A stretch of 64,000 nt of DNA from Buddleja alternifolia (Eukaryota > Streptophyta > Magnoliopsida > Lamiales > Scrophulariaceae): NCBI GenBank assembly GCA_019426215.1, contig CM033408.1, forward strand, positions 25,709,953 through 25,773,952, written 5' to 3'. Of this stretch, positions 1 through 9,854 are shown one piece after another. How positions within the stretch are numbered: the stretch's first letter is position 1; each line of letters starts with the position of its first letter. The notes beneath the pieces are model-generated. The model was not told the DNA's origin. It saw only the letters and a program-made list of their open reading frames with translations, and searched no databases. The position numbers and the translations under genes were made by a program.

Positions 1-154
1 CCTTGACAAATGTAGTTATATAAATATTTCATTGATTCATTTTTCAGGTCATCGTACGTATGAAAAGTTCTAAGTGATGTCCTCACTCGACTGTATCTGG
101 TTCTATTGTCAATAAGATTTTGTTTTGAATCACAATGTACCACCACTACATAAA
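1..154 (+). repeat. Direct repeat, copy 1 (pairs with 9701-9854)
   Basis: This stretch matches 9701-9854 base for base except for scattered substitutions; both run from ccttga to accaccactacataaa. Similarity stops abruptly after position 154. The two copies lie outside the Athila-like element that occupies 2213-9633. An acceptor-like run (tttttcag) precedes the best-conserved part, but no open reading frame of note follows. The function is unknown. It may be a fragment of an old dispersed element or the trace of a larger duplication that begins left of the window. Confidence 0.8.
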
Positions 155-997
155 AGATTTTATTATATATATAAGATGATTCAATTTTAATGATTATCAT
201 TGCAAAAAAAAATTATATTAATTTTAATTTATAATTATTTTGTTTGAAAAATATTAGTACACTATTGGCATATTTAAATAAAAAAATTAAAAGGCAATTG
301 CCATTACTAATAAAAAGAATTGACTCAATAGTTTTGGTTATGAATGAAATATCTTACCAATAGGTAAAAAAAAGACAATTTAGGTAATTTGGACTTAAAT
401 AAGTATGATAAAGGGGAACTTAAATAAGTATGATAAAGGGGAACTTAAAATTATTATATTTGATTATAATAAAAGCCCTCAACTGCTATGTTGAAAAAAT
501 TCAAAATATATAATTATATATTGATATGCATGCATGGGTAAAAAGTGAAATACAACAAAACATGCTTATGTATTTATCATGCAAAATTGAAACAACAAAA
601 TCTTGTAAAGGGTAAAATAAATTGAAGACCATAGCAATTAACTCTTATATAATTTATTCTTTTTTTTTTATTTGGTTGTTGTTGCAAAGTGCTTGACATT
701 TCAAAAGTTTATAAAATTGACATTTATTCCGAAAAATACTACAACGATTATTTACACATAAAGCCGAAGCTAAACAATTATAAATATTCAATCAAGAAAA
801 AAAAGGAACTCTAGGCATTTGAATTAGAAAATGCATAATAATAAAAATATTTAAAAGTAAATCCAACCCCAGCGCTCTCATTTCTTAAAAACTTGTCATT
901 GCAACAACATTTTACCTTTTACATTTTATCTTTATTCCTCAGCATATAATCAATTTTCTACTACATCTGCAAATACGAAGAAATAAAGAGATATTAG
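155..997. other. AT-rich intergenic stretch with a 25-bp tandem repeat
   Basis: No gene is visible. The stretch is rich in A and T runs. Positions 393-417 and 418-442 are perfect tandem copies of a 25-bp unit, followed by the start of a third copy. Nothing else is supported here. Confidence 0.6.
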
Positions 998-2170
998 TGT
1001 TGTTACAAACTTCTGCCAAACAAGAAAACGATCGAGAACTTGAACAAGAATTCGAACAAACTGAAGAAACGTAAGAATGAATAATCGAGCAAGAGAGCAC
1101 TCTCTTTCCTTAACACAAAATTGCCCCCCTACAGATGGTACGGGTTTATGCAATAGCGTCCTAAGATACAACGATTAATTTCTGAATTACGAATCACTTC
1201 TAATTCAGAAAATCTAACGAACTCAAGAACAACTTGAACTTTTAGAGAGAATAATATGAGATGAAATGCTTGATTTTGGTGTCTAAAACCAGACTATGGA
1301 GGAGCCTATTTATAGGCTTGAAATTCAAACAATGCATTAAAACCGAGTTAAAACCAGCCTTTAAAATATATTTGTAACAACAGAAATAAATCTGTCTGTT
1401 ATAGATATGTGACTATTTGACTGCTGAAGTCAAACGGTCCTTCTAGAAATTGGTTCAAAAATTTGAACGAAAAATGGTCAACTTTTTACTTAAACCACGT
1501 TTTTAATACATTTCAACAATTTCAGTAGTTGGATTTTTCAAGAGATATCCAATTAAACTTTGTCCAAAAAGATTAATTGAGGTCACTAGAAGTTGATTCA
1601 AGCTGAGTTCAGTACTTGACTTAGTTTACTCAAGTCAGTTCAATCCTTGACTTAACTCTCATCACTTGACTCGCCTTCAATCCTTGACTTAACTCTCAGC
1701 ACTTGACTCACCTCAAGGTGAGTTTCTAAGCCCACATCACACATACCTCAAGCCCAGGCCCACGATCCATGGACTCGAAACCAGTCCCGAGCCTGAGACG
1801 GACGGACAGCGGTGGCAGCGAGTGCGCGCGTGTGGTGAAACAGACCAAAGTTAGGTACTCTCCCCCGACAAAACCCACAAAGATGAAATAACCCAAAGGG
1901 CCAACCCTTTACCTCAAGGTAATTATATATAAACTCATTCAACTTATGGTTTTAATACAATGTGGGATATTCACATTCAAACACCCCATTTTAAAACTTA
2001 ATTTCTTATTCGTTACAAGTCCGAATCAAGAAATTGAAAATGCTAAACTTATCTACTCACAGTGTAAATTAATATTATCCAATAATATCTCGTATTCCGG
2101 ATACGTACATTGTCAAATTTTATATGCAAAAATGGTGGTTACACACTTTTCATACACAATATATCCAACA
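998..2170 (-). mobile_element. Solo LTR of a Ty1/copia element
   Basis: The sequence is related along its length to the Copia LTR at 52065-53176. Shared blocks include the ggtacgggtttatgcaa block near 1140, the cctaagatacaacg block near 1160, the gcgcgcgtgtg stretch near 1825, and the right end near acacttttcata...ccaaca. The termini are TGTTG and CCAACA. The flanks attag (993-997) and attaa (2171-2175) are a plausible imperfect 5-bp target duplication. A TATA box on the minus strand (tataaatagg, about 1306-1315) sets the orientation. No internal coding sequence adjoins it, so it is read as a solo LTR. The left border is less certain than the right. Confidence 0.65.
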
Positions 2171-2503
2171 ATTAATACATTACATTAATAACAAAAGAAA
2201 TTACATGAAAATTGTTAGGTCTCATATTTTACATATTTTCATTATGATTTACCTCACATTTATCTTTATTTTATGCCTTGTTGTTAGTCTTTTGCTTTAT
2301 TTTTAGCCTAATTTATGTATTTTGATTTCTAAGTCGTTTCAATGCTTTTATAGGCATAAAAGCGATGATTTTGATGAGTTGAAGGAGTATTTATTACAAG
2401 AATAATGAAGGCTATCCAAGAGGATGTGAAGAAATGCATTTGAAAGGCCAAACGAGAATGTTTCGTTGAAGAAAAATGAAGAGGAAGATTTCTGCACAGG
2501 CAA

Positions 2504-2540
2504 CTGCACAACTGTGCAGATATTCTGCACAGCTGTGCAG
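2504..2540. promoter_or_regulatory. Pair of CTGCACA/TGTGCAG dyads in the LTR
   Basis: Two inverted repeats stand side by side. One is at 2504-2519 (arms CTGCACA and TGTGCAG, centre AC). The other is at 2525-2540, a perfect 16-bp palindrome. The 3' LTR repeats them at 8574-8589 and 8595-8610, where the second has a changed centre. They lie about 100 bp upstream of the TATA box. They could be binding sites for a dimeric factor or RNA hairpins; the role is inferred only from symmetry and conservation. Confidence 0.6.
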
Positions 2541-2599
2541 CTGCGAATTTTTGTGGGCCAATTTTATGACTTGGATGAGCATAATTTATGTATCTAAGA

Positions 2600-2641
2600 C
2601 TCCTTTTTAGTTAAAAAGGAGTGGCAAAAACATTTATATAG
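2600..2641 (+). promoter_or_regulatory. LTR core promoter: hairpin plus TATA box
   Basis: Arms CTCCTTTTT (2600-2608) and AAAAAGGAG (2613-2621) form a 9-bp inverted repeat with a 4-base loop. A TATA-like tttatatag follows at about 2633-2641. The same arrangement is present in the 3' LTR near 8670-8711. The TATA call is by motif and position; transcription starts were not tested. Confidence 0.55.
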
Positions 2642-3552
2642 GCTAGAGTGAGGTGGAAGAGCATAATTCATTCATTCTTACAAAAAAAGTAGATCTTGGA
2701 GAAAAAAAAGAAGACTTCTAGAGAGAGAAAGGAGATCTTGAAGAGTTCTTGGAGAGAAAAGCTTCATCTTCTCAAGTTGTATTCTTCCAATCCTCCATTG
2801 TTGAACATGAGTAACTTTATGTTTATGCAATTTATTTCTTGTTTTTCTTTAATTATGTATAGCTAAATTATTTTCTAGGGTTTAAGATGTAGTCTTGTGT
2901 ATTGATTTGGATTATTGATGATTGATGGATGTGATTTCTTGTTTGGTTTATCTATTAATGAGTGTTTAATGCTTGTAATTGATTGATCACCAATTGCATG
3001 ATTTAAGATAAATTAAGAAGTACCGGGAGGTGAATTAGTTTATTGGTTCGGATTTAATAGACATGTGTAAATTGCTTAATAGGGATATTGGTAATTTTGC
3101 ATGAGACTAGTTAAACAATATTCATAGAACTTAATGGATTCATCTAAATTAGTTTTTGATCATGGGAGTGACGTTAATTAATTTAGGTGGGTACTCATGA
3201 AGATCTCGGGAGAGTATTCGTGTATTTAAGGAAATTGGGTCTTTAATTTAAATAAGAATGATAATCCATTAAAAGTCAATAATCCATAGAAATACCTTGA
3301 TGAAATCTTAATCCCTAGGCCTTTCGTTAATTGATTGTTCGTTTTAATTATATTTGAGTTAATTATTTATAATTAGTTCTGTTTTTTATAAATTTATGCT
3401 TTTAATTAGTTAAAATCTCAAATCTTTGATATTCGATAGTCTAAATAATAAGATAAACTTTGTTTGGTACTTGATAACCTTCCCTGTGGAGACGATCTTA
3501 CTTTCACTATATTATTTGTTCGATTCCGTGTTGTTACGGACGGTTAACAAAT

Positions 3553-3569
3553 TGGCGCCGTTGCCGGGG
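3553..3569 (+). promoter_or_regulatory. Primer-binding site for tRNA-Asp
   Basis: The 17 bases TGGCGCCGTTGCCGGGG start three bases after the 5' LTR. They are complementary to the 3' end of plant tRNA-Asp (...CCCCGGCAACGGCGCCA). This is where minus-strand DNA synthesis would be primed. Use of tRNA-Asp is usual for the Athila group. Confidence 0.88.
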
Positions 3570-3699
3570 AAGGCAACAAATAGTCAATATCAATAAAAAG
3601 TTAATTCTTATTAGTTTAGACATTTTTCTTTCTCTATTTCCTTTTGTTTTGGATTCTTTTATTTGTTTGAACTTTGATACTTGAGAGTATTGTTTCAGA

Positions 3700-5772
3700 A
3701 TGGCAGACGACTTACAGAGGATTGAACCTGCTGCGCAGAGAACTCTCCGGGATTATGCTACACCAACATATCAGAACTTAACCTCCAGCATAGCGGTACC
3801 AACTGTTCAAGCCAATACCTTTGAGTTGAAGCCGGCTATTATTCAAATGCTACAGCACACTGCATTTGAGGGAGATATTGAGAGGGAGGATCCTCATTCC
3901 CATCTGGGGAATTTCTTGGAAATCTGTAGTACTTTCAAGATGAATGGCGTTACTGAAGATACCATAAGATTGCGACTCTTCCCATTCTCCCTGTCTAAAA
4001 GAGCTAAGGAGTGGCTGAAAAATCAGCCGGCAAATAAGTTCACCACTTGGGCTGATTTGTCGACTGTGTTTCTGACCAAGTATTTTCCCCCAGCTAAGAC
4101 CGCTCAGTTAAGGAATGCAATCACAGGATTTATGCAAACTGATAGTGAAACCCTCTATCAAGCATGGGAAAGGTACAAGGAACTACTCAGAAAATGCCCA
4201 CATCACGGTATCCCTAGTTGGATGCTTGTGCAGACTTTCTACAATGGTTTGTCACATAGTATCCGGATGAATATCGATGCAGCTGCAGGAGGGAGTTTTA
4301 TGGCAAAGAATCTGGATGATGCATTGGCTCTTATGGACGAAATGGCATCCAACAGTTATCAGTGGGCAAGTGATAGTCGGGCTGCAAAGAAAACACCGGG
4401 CATACACAATGTAGATAACATTACATTGCTTAATGCTAACATTGAAGCACTTGTCAAGCACATGGAGGGACTCAAGGGAAATGTCAGTGCAGTATCTCAA
4501 CCTACTTTAGCTTGTGATGTTTGTGGGGCACCTCATATGGCTACTGATTGCCCACTCGTCGAGCAAGCTAACTATTTATCCAATCAAAATAAGCAGCAAG
4601 AAAATCCATTTTCAAACACCTACAATTCGGGTTGGCGAAATCACCCTAACTTTTCTTGGGGAGGTCAAGGGAACCAAGGAGCTCAAGCAAATCCTCCTAG
4701 ACAACAGTTTCCTCCAGGTTTCCAACAGCATGGTCCTCAGAATTTTCAACAACCAAATCATCAGGGACCACCACCTCGAGAACCACAAGCTTGGGAATTA
4801 GCCATTGAAAAGCTCGCTAATGGAACAGCAAAACGGTTTGAGAATCTGGAAGCAAAAATTGATCTGGTAGTGGGAGCAACGAAGAATCTGGAATTACAAA
4901 TTGGACAATTGGCAAGTTCTATGAATTCGAGGTCAAAGGGTACACTGCCTAGCCAAACAGAGGAGAATCCGAGAGGACAGTGTAATGCAGTGACTCTGAT
5001 AAACGAAAATATAATTGAAGAATTTGAGCCACATGCTGTACACAGAGATGAATTTGTGACGAAGGATAATTCAATCTTTGAATCTTCAGACAAGGTTGAG
5101 CCAGAAAAGGTTATCCCGAAGCCATATGTGAAACCATATGTTCCTCCAATTCCATTTCCCCAAAGGTTGCAACACAAGAGGTTGGACAAGCAGCAAGAGA
5201 AATTTCTTCAAACACTTAGACTGTTGAACCGCAACATTCCGTATACAGATGCTCGGGCTCAGATGCCTGTTTGTGAGAAGTTTCTCAAAGAGCTGTTGAG
5301 CAATAGAAAGAAATTAGAAGACGTGGAAACAATCTCCTTGAATGAAGAATGCAGTGCCATAATCCAACGAAACATTCCTCCAAAGCTAAAAGATCCAGAG
5401 AGTTTTTCAATTCCTTGCACTATTGAAAAATTCCACTTTGATAAAGCACTTTGTGATTTAGGAGCTAGTGTTAGTCTAATGCCTTATTCAATTTGCAGGA
5501 AATTAGGCTTTCAAAAGCTTAAAAACACAAAGATGTCACTTCAATTGGCGGATGGGAGCATAAAACGCCCTATGGGAATATTAGAAGACGTTTTCGTGAA
5601 AGTGGACAAGTTCTACATCCCATGTGACTTCGTGGTGCTTGAGATGGATGAAAATTTGAAAACACCAATCATCCTTGGAAGACCGTTTTTCGCAACTGCG
5701 GGAACCGTCATTTATGTGCGTGCTGGAAAGCTAGCGTTGAACATTGGAGAGGAGAAGGTGGAGTTCGACTGA
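3700..5772 (+). CDS. Gag and aspartic protease of the Athila-like element
   Basis: A 690-residue frame starts at ATG 3700 in the leader after the primer site. Residues about 65-215 form a retrotransposon gag (capsid) domain, with motifs such as AKEWLKNQP, FLTKYFPPAK and YKELLRKCPHHG. A zinc-knuckle-like C-x2-C-x3-H-x4-C lies near residues 272-284, with H one residue closer than in the usual knuckle. A Q/N/P-rich stretch and a short coiled region follow. The C-terminal third is a retroviral-type aspartic protease: DLGAS near residue 586 replaces the textbook D-S/T-G and is common in Athila/Tat elements, and the flap-end motif ILGRPFF lies near 657. The frame ends in TGA (5770-5772), but the same frame continues at once into the next entry, so the stop interrupts a longer polyprotein. 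The product would assemble particles in the cytoplasm. Confidence 0.9.
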   Translation: MADDLQRIEPAAQRTLRDYATPTYQNLTSSIAVPTVQANTFELKPAIIQMLQHTAFEGDIEREDPHSHLGNFLEICSTFKMNGVTEDTIRLRLFPFSLSKRAKEWLKNQPANKFTTWADLSTVFLTKYFPPAKTAQLRNAITGFMQTDSETLYQAWERYKELLRKCPHHGIPSWMLVQTFYNGLSHSIRMNIDAAAGGSFMAKNLDDALALMDEMASNSYQWASDSRAAKKTPGIHNVDNITLLNANIEALVKHMEGLKGNVSAVSQPTLACDVCGAPHMATDCPLVEQANYLSNQNKQQENPFSNTYNSGWRNHPNFSWGGQGNQGAQANPPRQQFPPGFQQHGPQNFQQPNHQGPPPREPQAWELAIEKLANGTAKRFENLEAKIDLVVGATKNLELQIGQLASSMNSRSKGTLPSQTEENPRGQCNAVTLINENIIEEFEPHAVHRDEFVTKDNSIFESSDKVEPEKVIPKPYVKPYVPPIPFPQRLQHKRLDKQQEKFLQTLRLLNRNIPYTDARAQMPVCEKFLKELLSNRKKLEDVETISLNEECSAIIQRNIPPKLKDPESFSIPCTIEKFHFDKALCDLGASVSLMPYSICRKLGFQKLKNTKMSLQLADGSIKRPMGILEDVFVKVDKFYIPCDFVVLEMDENLKTPIILGRPFFATAGTVIYVRAGKLALNIGEEKVEFD

Positions 5773-6159
5773 AATAAAGTGATGAAATCTCCGCCTTTTG
5801 AAGAAAAATGTTATTCAGTGGATGTGATTGAAGAGGCCATCAAAGTAGAAATTGTTCAAGGTAAAAGAGATCCATTAGAGTCGTATCGCGAAATATCTTC
5901 TAGACCTAAGGTAAAAATTAAATCTCTTCCTCCATATCTCAGGTACGCTCTTCTTGGCAATAATGAATTTTTATCTGTTATCGTACATTCTACTCTATGT
6001 ACACCTGAACTGGACCGATGGTTAAGTGATTTGGAATGGAAGAAAGATGGAATAGGTTGGAATATATCTGATATGAAAAGAATTAATCGTGCTTTGTATT
6101 TTTCAGGCGATGATATTCCTCGAGGGAAAGCAATTTTCCTCGCCAAAACTCAACAATAA
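5773..6159 (+). pseudogene. Remnant of the protease-to-RT linker of pol
   Basis: This runs in the same frame as the gag-protease ORF, directly after its TGA. It encodes about 126 residues from the first methionine-equivalent codons at 5779-5784. The segment PPYLRYALLGNNE, then WNISDMKRIN, resembles the linker just before reverse transcriptase in Athila and Tat polyproteins (PPYLRYAFLG..., GWTIADIKGI...). The frame then stops at 6157-6159. The catalytic RT, RNase H and integrase domains that should follow are absent. It is a truncated pol, deleted rather than mutated away. Confidence 0.75.
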
Positions 6160-6196
6160 TTTTGTCTAAGTCGAGCTAATGACTTTAAACAAGCGC

Positions 6197-6218
6197 TTCT
6201 TGGGAGGCAACCCAAGAG
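6197..6218 (+). other. GGGAGGCAACCC hairpin in the Athila-like interior
   Basis: TCTTGGG (6198-6204) pairs with CCCAAGA (6211-6217) around the loop AGGCAA, with a further T-G wobble outside. It follows a GCGCTT motif. From memory, a GCGCTT...GGGAGGCAACCC block is widely kept downstream of pol in plant Athila/Tat elements. Here it survives although pol is gone, which suggests a role in RNA function such as packaging or processing. The role is inference. Confidence 0.65.
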
Positions 6219-6409
6219 TTTTCGTTATTTTTGTCATTGTCGTTTTCTTCTTATTTTGTTTTCAATATTTTATGTTTGAAGGTTTTATTTTATTTTATTT
6301 CATTTTTATTTTTCGGTGCTCAAATGCTTTATTAATGAAAGGTATTCTTATTGCAGGTCAATAACATGAAAAACGAGGTGCATGAGGCATTATACAATGT
6401 AAATCAGAT

Positions 6410-6505
6410 GCACAATTGTGCCAATTTTCGCACCACTGTGCACAATTTTCGCACTTAGAAGAATTTTTAGGTGCACAGTTGTACAATTTTTCAGCACAGT
6501 TGTGC
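6410..6505. repeat. Cluster of GCACA/TGTGC dyads inside the element
   Basis: GCACAATTGTGC at 6410-6421 is a perfect palindrome. GCACAGTTGTGC at 6494-6505 has 5-bp arms. Between them lie tgtgcac near 6437 and gtgcacagttgtac near 6471. Copies are separated by a recurring attttcgcac spacer. The core is the same as in the LTR dyads at 2504-2540. Confidence 0.6.
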
Positions 6506-8263
6506 AAAATTTTCGCACTTTTGCACCCTCAAAAAAAAAAATTGGAAAAAAAAAACAAAAAAAAATTGAAAAGTGGGGTCAAAATCCCAAAAATCATTCC
6601 ACCCCCTCACATTTCAGCCAAACATTTCTCTCTCTCTCTCTCTCTCTCGTTTCTCCACCACGCAATCAACTCCTCCCGCCGTCGCCTACCTTCAACCGGA
6701 GCCATGTCGCCACCGCATCTCGTCCAGCCTCACGCGACCAAGCGCTCGTCACAACCACAAAGCCACGTGCGACCGAGCGTAATTCAAGACCACCACTCCG
6801 CCGACGTCTTCTCCCATTCACAGATCCACGCCGCCACTCGCCGCACAACCTCCACTCAACTCCGCCGATTGCCGCACTTGCACCGCAGTTCGACCGCAAC
6901 TCATAAACGCCTTCGTCGCCGTCATCTCACATCCACAACTTAGTTTCACCTCCGTCGTCCGACTTCCCACATCACTGCTGCCACACTTCTTTTGGGTGCG
7001 ATTTTTCTTCCAAGGCAATTAGTGTTCTCTCAATTACAATACTACCGCGAGAGACCATCACCCTACCGACTCCCGGGACATCACGCACATGCATAGGGGA
7101 GTATTTCTTTCATTATTCTTTTAATTACATTTTGCTTCCGTTCTTGAATATCGGTCTCACTTAAGTACAATGAGGACAATGTGTGATTTTAAGTGTGGGG
7201 TGAAATTTGCAAATTGTGATTAGAGTTTATTGAATTGCTCAAGTGTGGGGTAATGTGGTTAAGTGGTGAAAGAATTGGGCATACGTCAATTTTTGCTGAG
7301 TTGTTGCTGAAAATTGGTTGACTTGTTCATAATATTTGTGTTCCCATATTTGAGCTCTTGACTATATAAACATATGAATCTGATTTCTGTACATGGATAC
7401 TCTTTTTATTGAGTTTGATCGCTGAGCCTGAAATTTGTAAAATTTCTATGCATCTTTACACACTACACACGAGTTCTAGTAAAAGGGATTGATCGGGGAG
7501 ATAAAAGCAATTACATATTTTTTTTTGATACATGGTGATATTGGAGGAAAGTCGAGAAAATGGAGAAAAGAAAAAAAAAATCGATGAAGAAAATAAGGAA
7601 AGAAAGTTGATTCAGTGGTTAATGAAAGTTAAAATCACCCAGTTTCGTTCTAGCCTTTGTCACTTGAGTGATTAAGTCCGTTGGGGTGTCTTGACACCTA
7701 GTGCCTTAAAACCGACTGGTTTGAGAGTCATTGGCCCAAAACTCGTTACAAGGGTGACATAGAAAGCTTGATTAGCGAGACATTGCACGGGTTGATAAAT
7801 TTTGAATGAAGGAAAGTGAATGAAGATGCATTATGATAAATGTTGTGTTTTTGCTTGAAATAACTGAGATGTTCCCTTGCTAGAATTCATAAATCAAGCA
7901 CGAATGGATGTATATGAAATTGAACTTGTTTGGGATTAGTGTGATGACTTGAGAGTAAAGATGTTCATATGTGAAAAAAAAATAATGATTCTACGTGTTT
8001 ATTGGTTTATGTGTGATAATTGTGGGGAGTCATAAATGTTGTGACTAGTTGCTGATTTGATGAACGAAGAGGCAGATAGACGAATGTCATGAATTTTGTG
8101 GGTATATTCTCTGCAAACCCTCACGAGACAAAACTCGTCCACTAGGGGTAACCTAGGGATTTAACGGCTTGTTGCACATGCTAAGTGCAATCGTGTTCCC
8201 TACGAAAGTGGTGTTATCTTTATTTTTGTTTTTGTTTGTTTGGATTTACTCGAGGACGAGTAA

Positions 8264-8282
8264 AGGTTAAGTGTGGGGTGTT
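8264..8282 (+). promoter_or_regulatory. Polypurine tract before the 3' LTR
   Basis: A purine-rich run containing aagtgtggggtg sits directly before the TGTTAGG that opens the 3' LTR. It would prime plus-strand DNA synthesis. The relative at 39490 keeps the same tract in reverse. Confidence 0.75.
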
Positions 8283-9633
8283 TGTTAGGTCTCATATTTT
8301 ACATATTTTCATTATGATTTACCTCACATTTATCTTTATTTTATGCCTTGTTGTTAGTCTTTTGCTTTATTTTTAGCCTAATTTATGTATTTTGATTTCT
8401 AAGTCGTTTCAATGCTTTTATAGGCATAAAAGCGATGATTTTGATGAGTTGAAGGAGTATTTATTACAAGAATAATGAAGGCTATCCAAGAGGATGTGAA
8501 GAAATGCATTTGAAAGGCCAAACGAGAATGTTTCGTTGAAGAAAAATGAAGAGGAAGATTTATGCACAGGCAACTGCACAACTGTGCAGATATTCTGCAC
8601 AGTTGTGCAGCTGCGAATTTTTGTGGGCCGATTTTATGACTTGGATGGGCATAATTTATGTATCTAAGACTCCTTTTTAGTTAAAAAGGAGTGGCAAAAA
8701 CATTTATATAGGCTAGAGTGAGGTGGAAGAGCATAATTCATTCATTCTTACAAAAAAAGTAGATCTTGGAGAAAAAAAAGAAGACTTCTAGAGAGAGAAA
8801 GAAGATCTTGAAGAGTTCTTGGAGAGGAGTTCTTGGAGAGAAAAACTTCATCTTCTCAAGTTGTATTCTTCCAATCCTCCATTGTTGAACATGAGTAACT
8901 TTATGTTTATGCAATTTATTTCTTGTTTTTCTTTAATTATGTATAGCTAAATTATTTTCTAGGGTTTAAGATGTAGTCTTGTGTATTGATTTGGATTATT
9001 GATGATTGATGGATGTGATTTCTTGATTGGTTTATCTATTAATGAGTGTTTAATGCTTGTAATTGATTGATCACCAATTGCATGATTTAAGATAAATTAA
9101 GAAGTACCGGGAGGTGAATTAGTTTATTGGTTCGGATTTAATAGACATGTGTAAATTGCTTAATAGGGATATTGGTAATTTTGCATGAGACTAGTTAAAC
9201 AATATTCATAGAACTTAATGGATTCATCTAAATTAGTTTTTGATCATGGGAGTGACGTTAATTAATTTAGGTGGGTACTCATGAAGATCTCGGGAGAGTA
9301 TTCGTGTATTTAAGAAAATTGGGTCTTTAATTTAAATAAGAATGATAATCCATTAAAAGTCAATAATCCATAGAAATACCTTGATGAAATCTTAATCCCT
9401 AGGCCTTTCGTTAATTGATTGTTCGTTTTAATTATATTTGAGTTAATTATTTATAATTAATTCTGTTTTTTATAAATTTATGCTTTTAATTAGTTAAAAT
9501 CTCAAATCTTTGATATTCGATAGTCTAAATAATAAGATAAACTTTGTTTGGTACTTGATAACCTTCCATGTGGAGACGATCTTACTTTCACTATATTATT
9601 TGTTCGATTCCGTGTTGTTACGGACGGTTAACA
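8283..9633 (+). repeat. 3' LTR of the Athila-like element
   Basis: This LTR is 1351 bp long. It matches 2213-3549 apart from about ten substitutions and a 14-bp tandem duplication (gagttcttggagag at 8813-8826 and 8827-8840). The aaaat after it (9634-9638) completes the target duplication. Confidence 0.95.
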
Positions 9634-9700
9634 AAAATCAAGATAAATAAATAAATATTTATTGTTTTTTGTTTTTTCTTCAATACCTTATATTGTTGGA

Positions 9701-9854
9701 CCTTGAAAAATGTAATTATATAAATATTTCATTGATTCATTTTTCAGGCCATCCTACGTATGAAAAGTTCTAAGTGACGTCCTCACTTGACTGTATCTAG
9801 TTCTATTGTCTATAAGATTTTGTTTCGAATCACAATGCACCACCACTACATAAA
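9701..9854 (+). repeat. Direct repeat, copy 2 (pairs with 1-154)
   Basis: See the copy at 1-154. It starts 67 bp after the Athila-like element ends. No coding potential was recognised. Confidence 0.8.

Larger units (their letters stand above)
2213..3549 (+). repeat. 5' LTR of the Athila-like element
   Basis: This LTR is 1337 bp long. It is identical to the 3' LTR apart from about ten substitutions and lack of the 14-bp duplication found at 8813-8840. A dyad cluster lies at 2504-2540, a hairpin at 2600-2621 and a TATA box near 2633-2641. These place the promoter in the first third of the LTR. Confidence 0.95.
6160..8282 (+). other. Non-coding 3' interior of the Athila-like element
   Basis: About 2.1 kb without a supported gene. 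It holds a hairpin at 6197-6218, a cluster of GCACA/TGTGC dyads (6410-6505), A-rich runs near 6530-6570, and a (TC)n run near 6630-6650. A C-rich stretch follows whose open frames are low complexity. From about 7140 to 8282 it matches, in reverse, the interior of the second Athila-like element (39491-40620). The short frames at 6416-6943 are not convincing proteins. Confidence 0.7.
2213..9633 (+). mobile_element. Complete non-autonomous Athila-like Ty3/gypsy element
   Basis: Two LTRs (2213-3549 and 8283-9633) begin TGTTAGG and end TTAACA. The element is flanked by a perfect 5-bp duplication, aaaat (2208-2212 and 9634-9638). A primer site for tRNA-Asp follows the 5' LTR and a purine-rich tract precedes the 3' LTR. 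The interior encodes gag and an aspartic protease plus the first part of the region before reverse transcriptase. It has no reverse transcriptase, RNase H or integrase, so movement would need proteins supplied in trans. The LTRs differ by about ten substitutions and one 14-bp tandem duplication, which points to a recent insertion. The Athila-lineage call rests on the protease signature, the tRNA-Asp site, and the relative at 37964-41493, which carries an Athila-type ORF. Confidence 0.93.

Noticed and set aside
1748..1942. 64-residue minus-strand frame
   Set aside because: It lies inside the solo LTR, and the related LTR at 52065-53176 does not preserve it.
6416..6943. Overlapping frames of 162-175 residues in the Athila-like interior
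   Set aside because: Low-complexity S/H/R/P-rich translations of CT-rich DNA in several frames at once; no match to any element protein.
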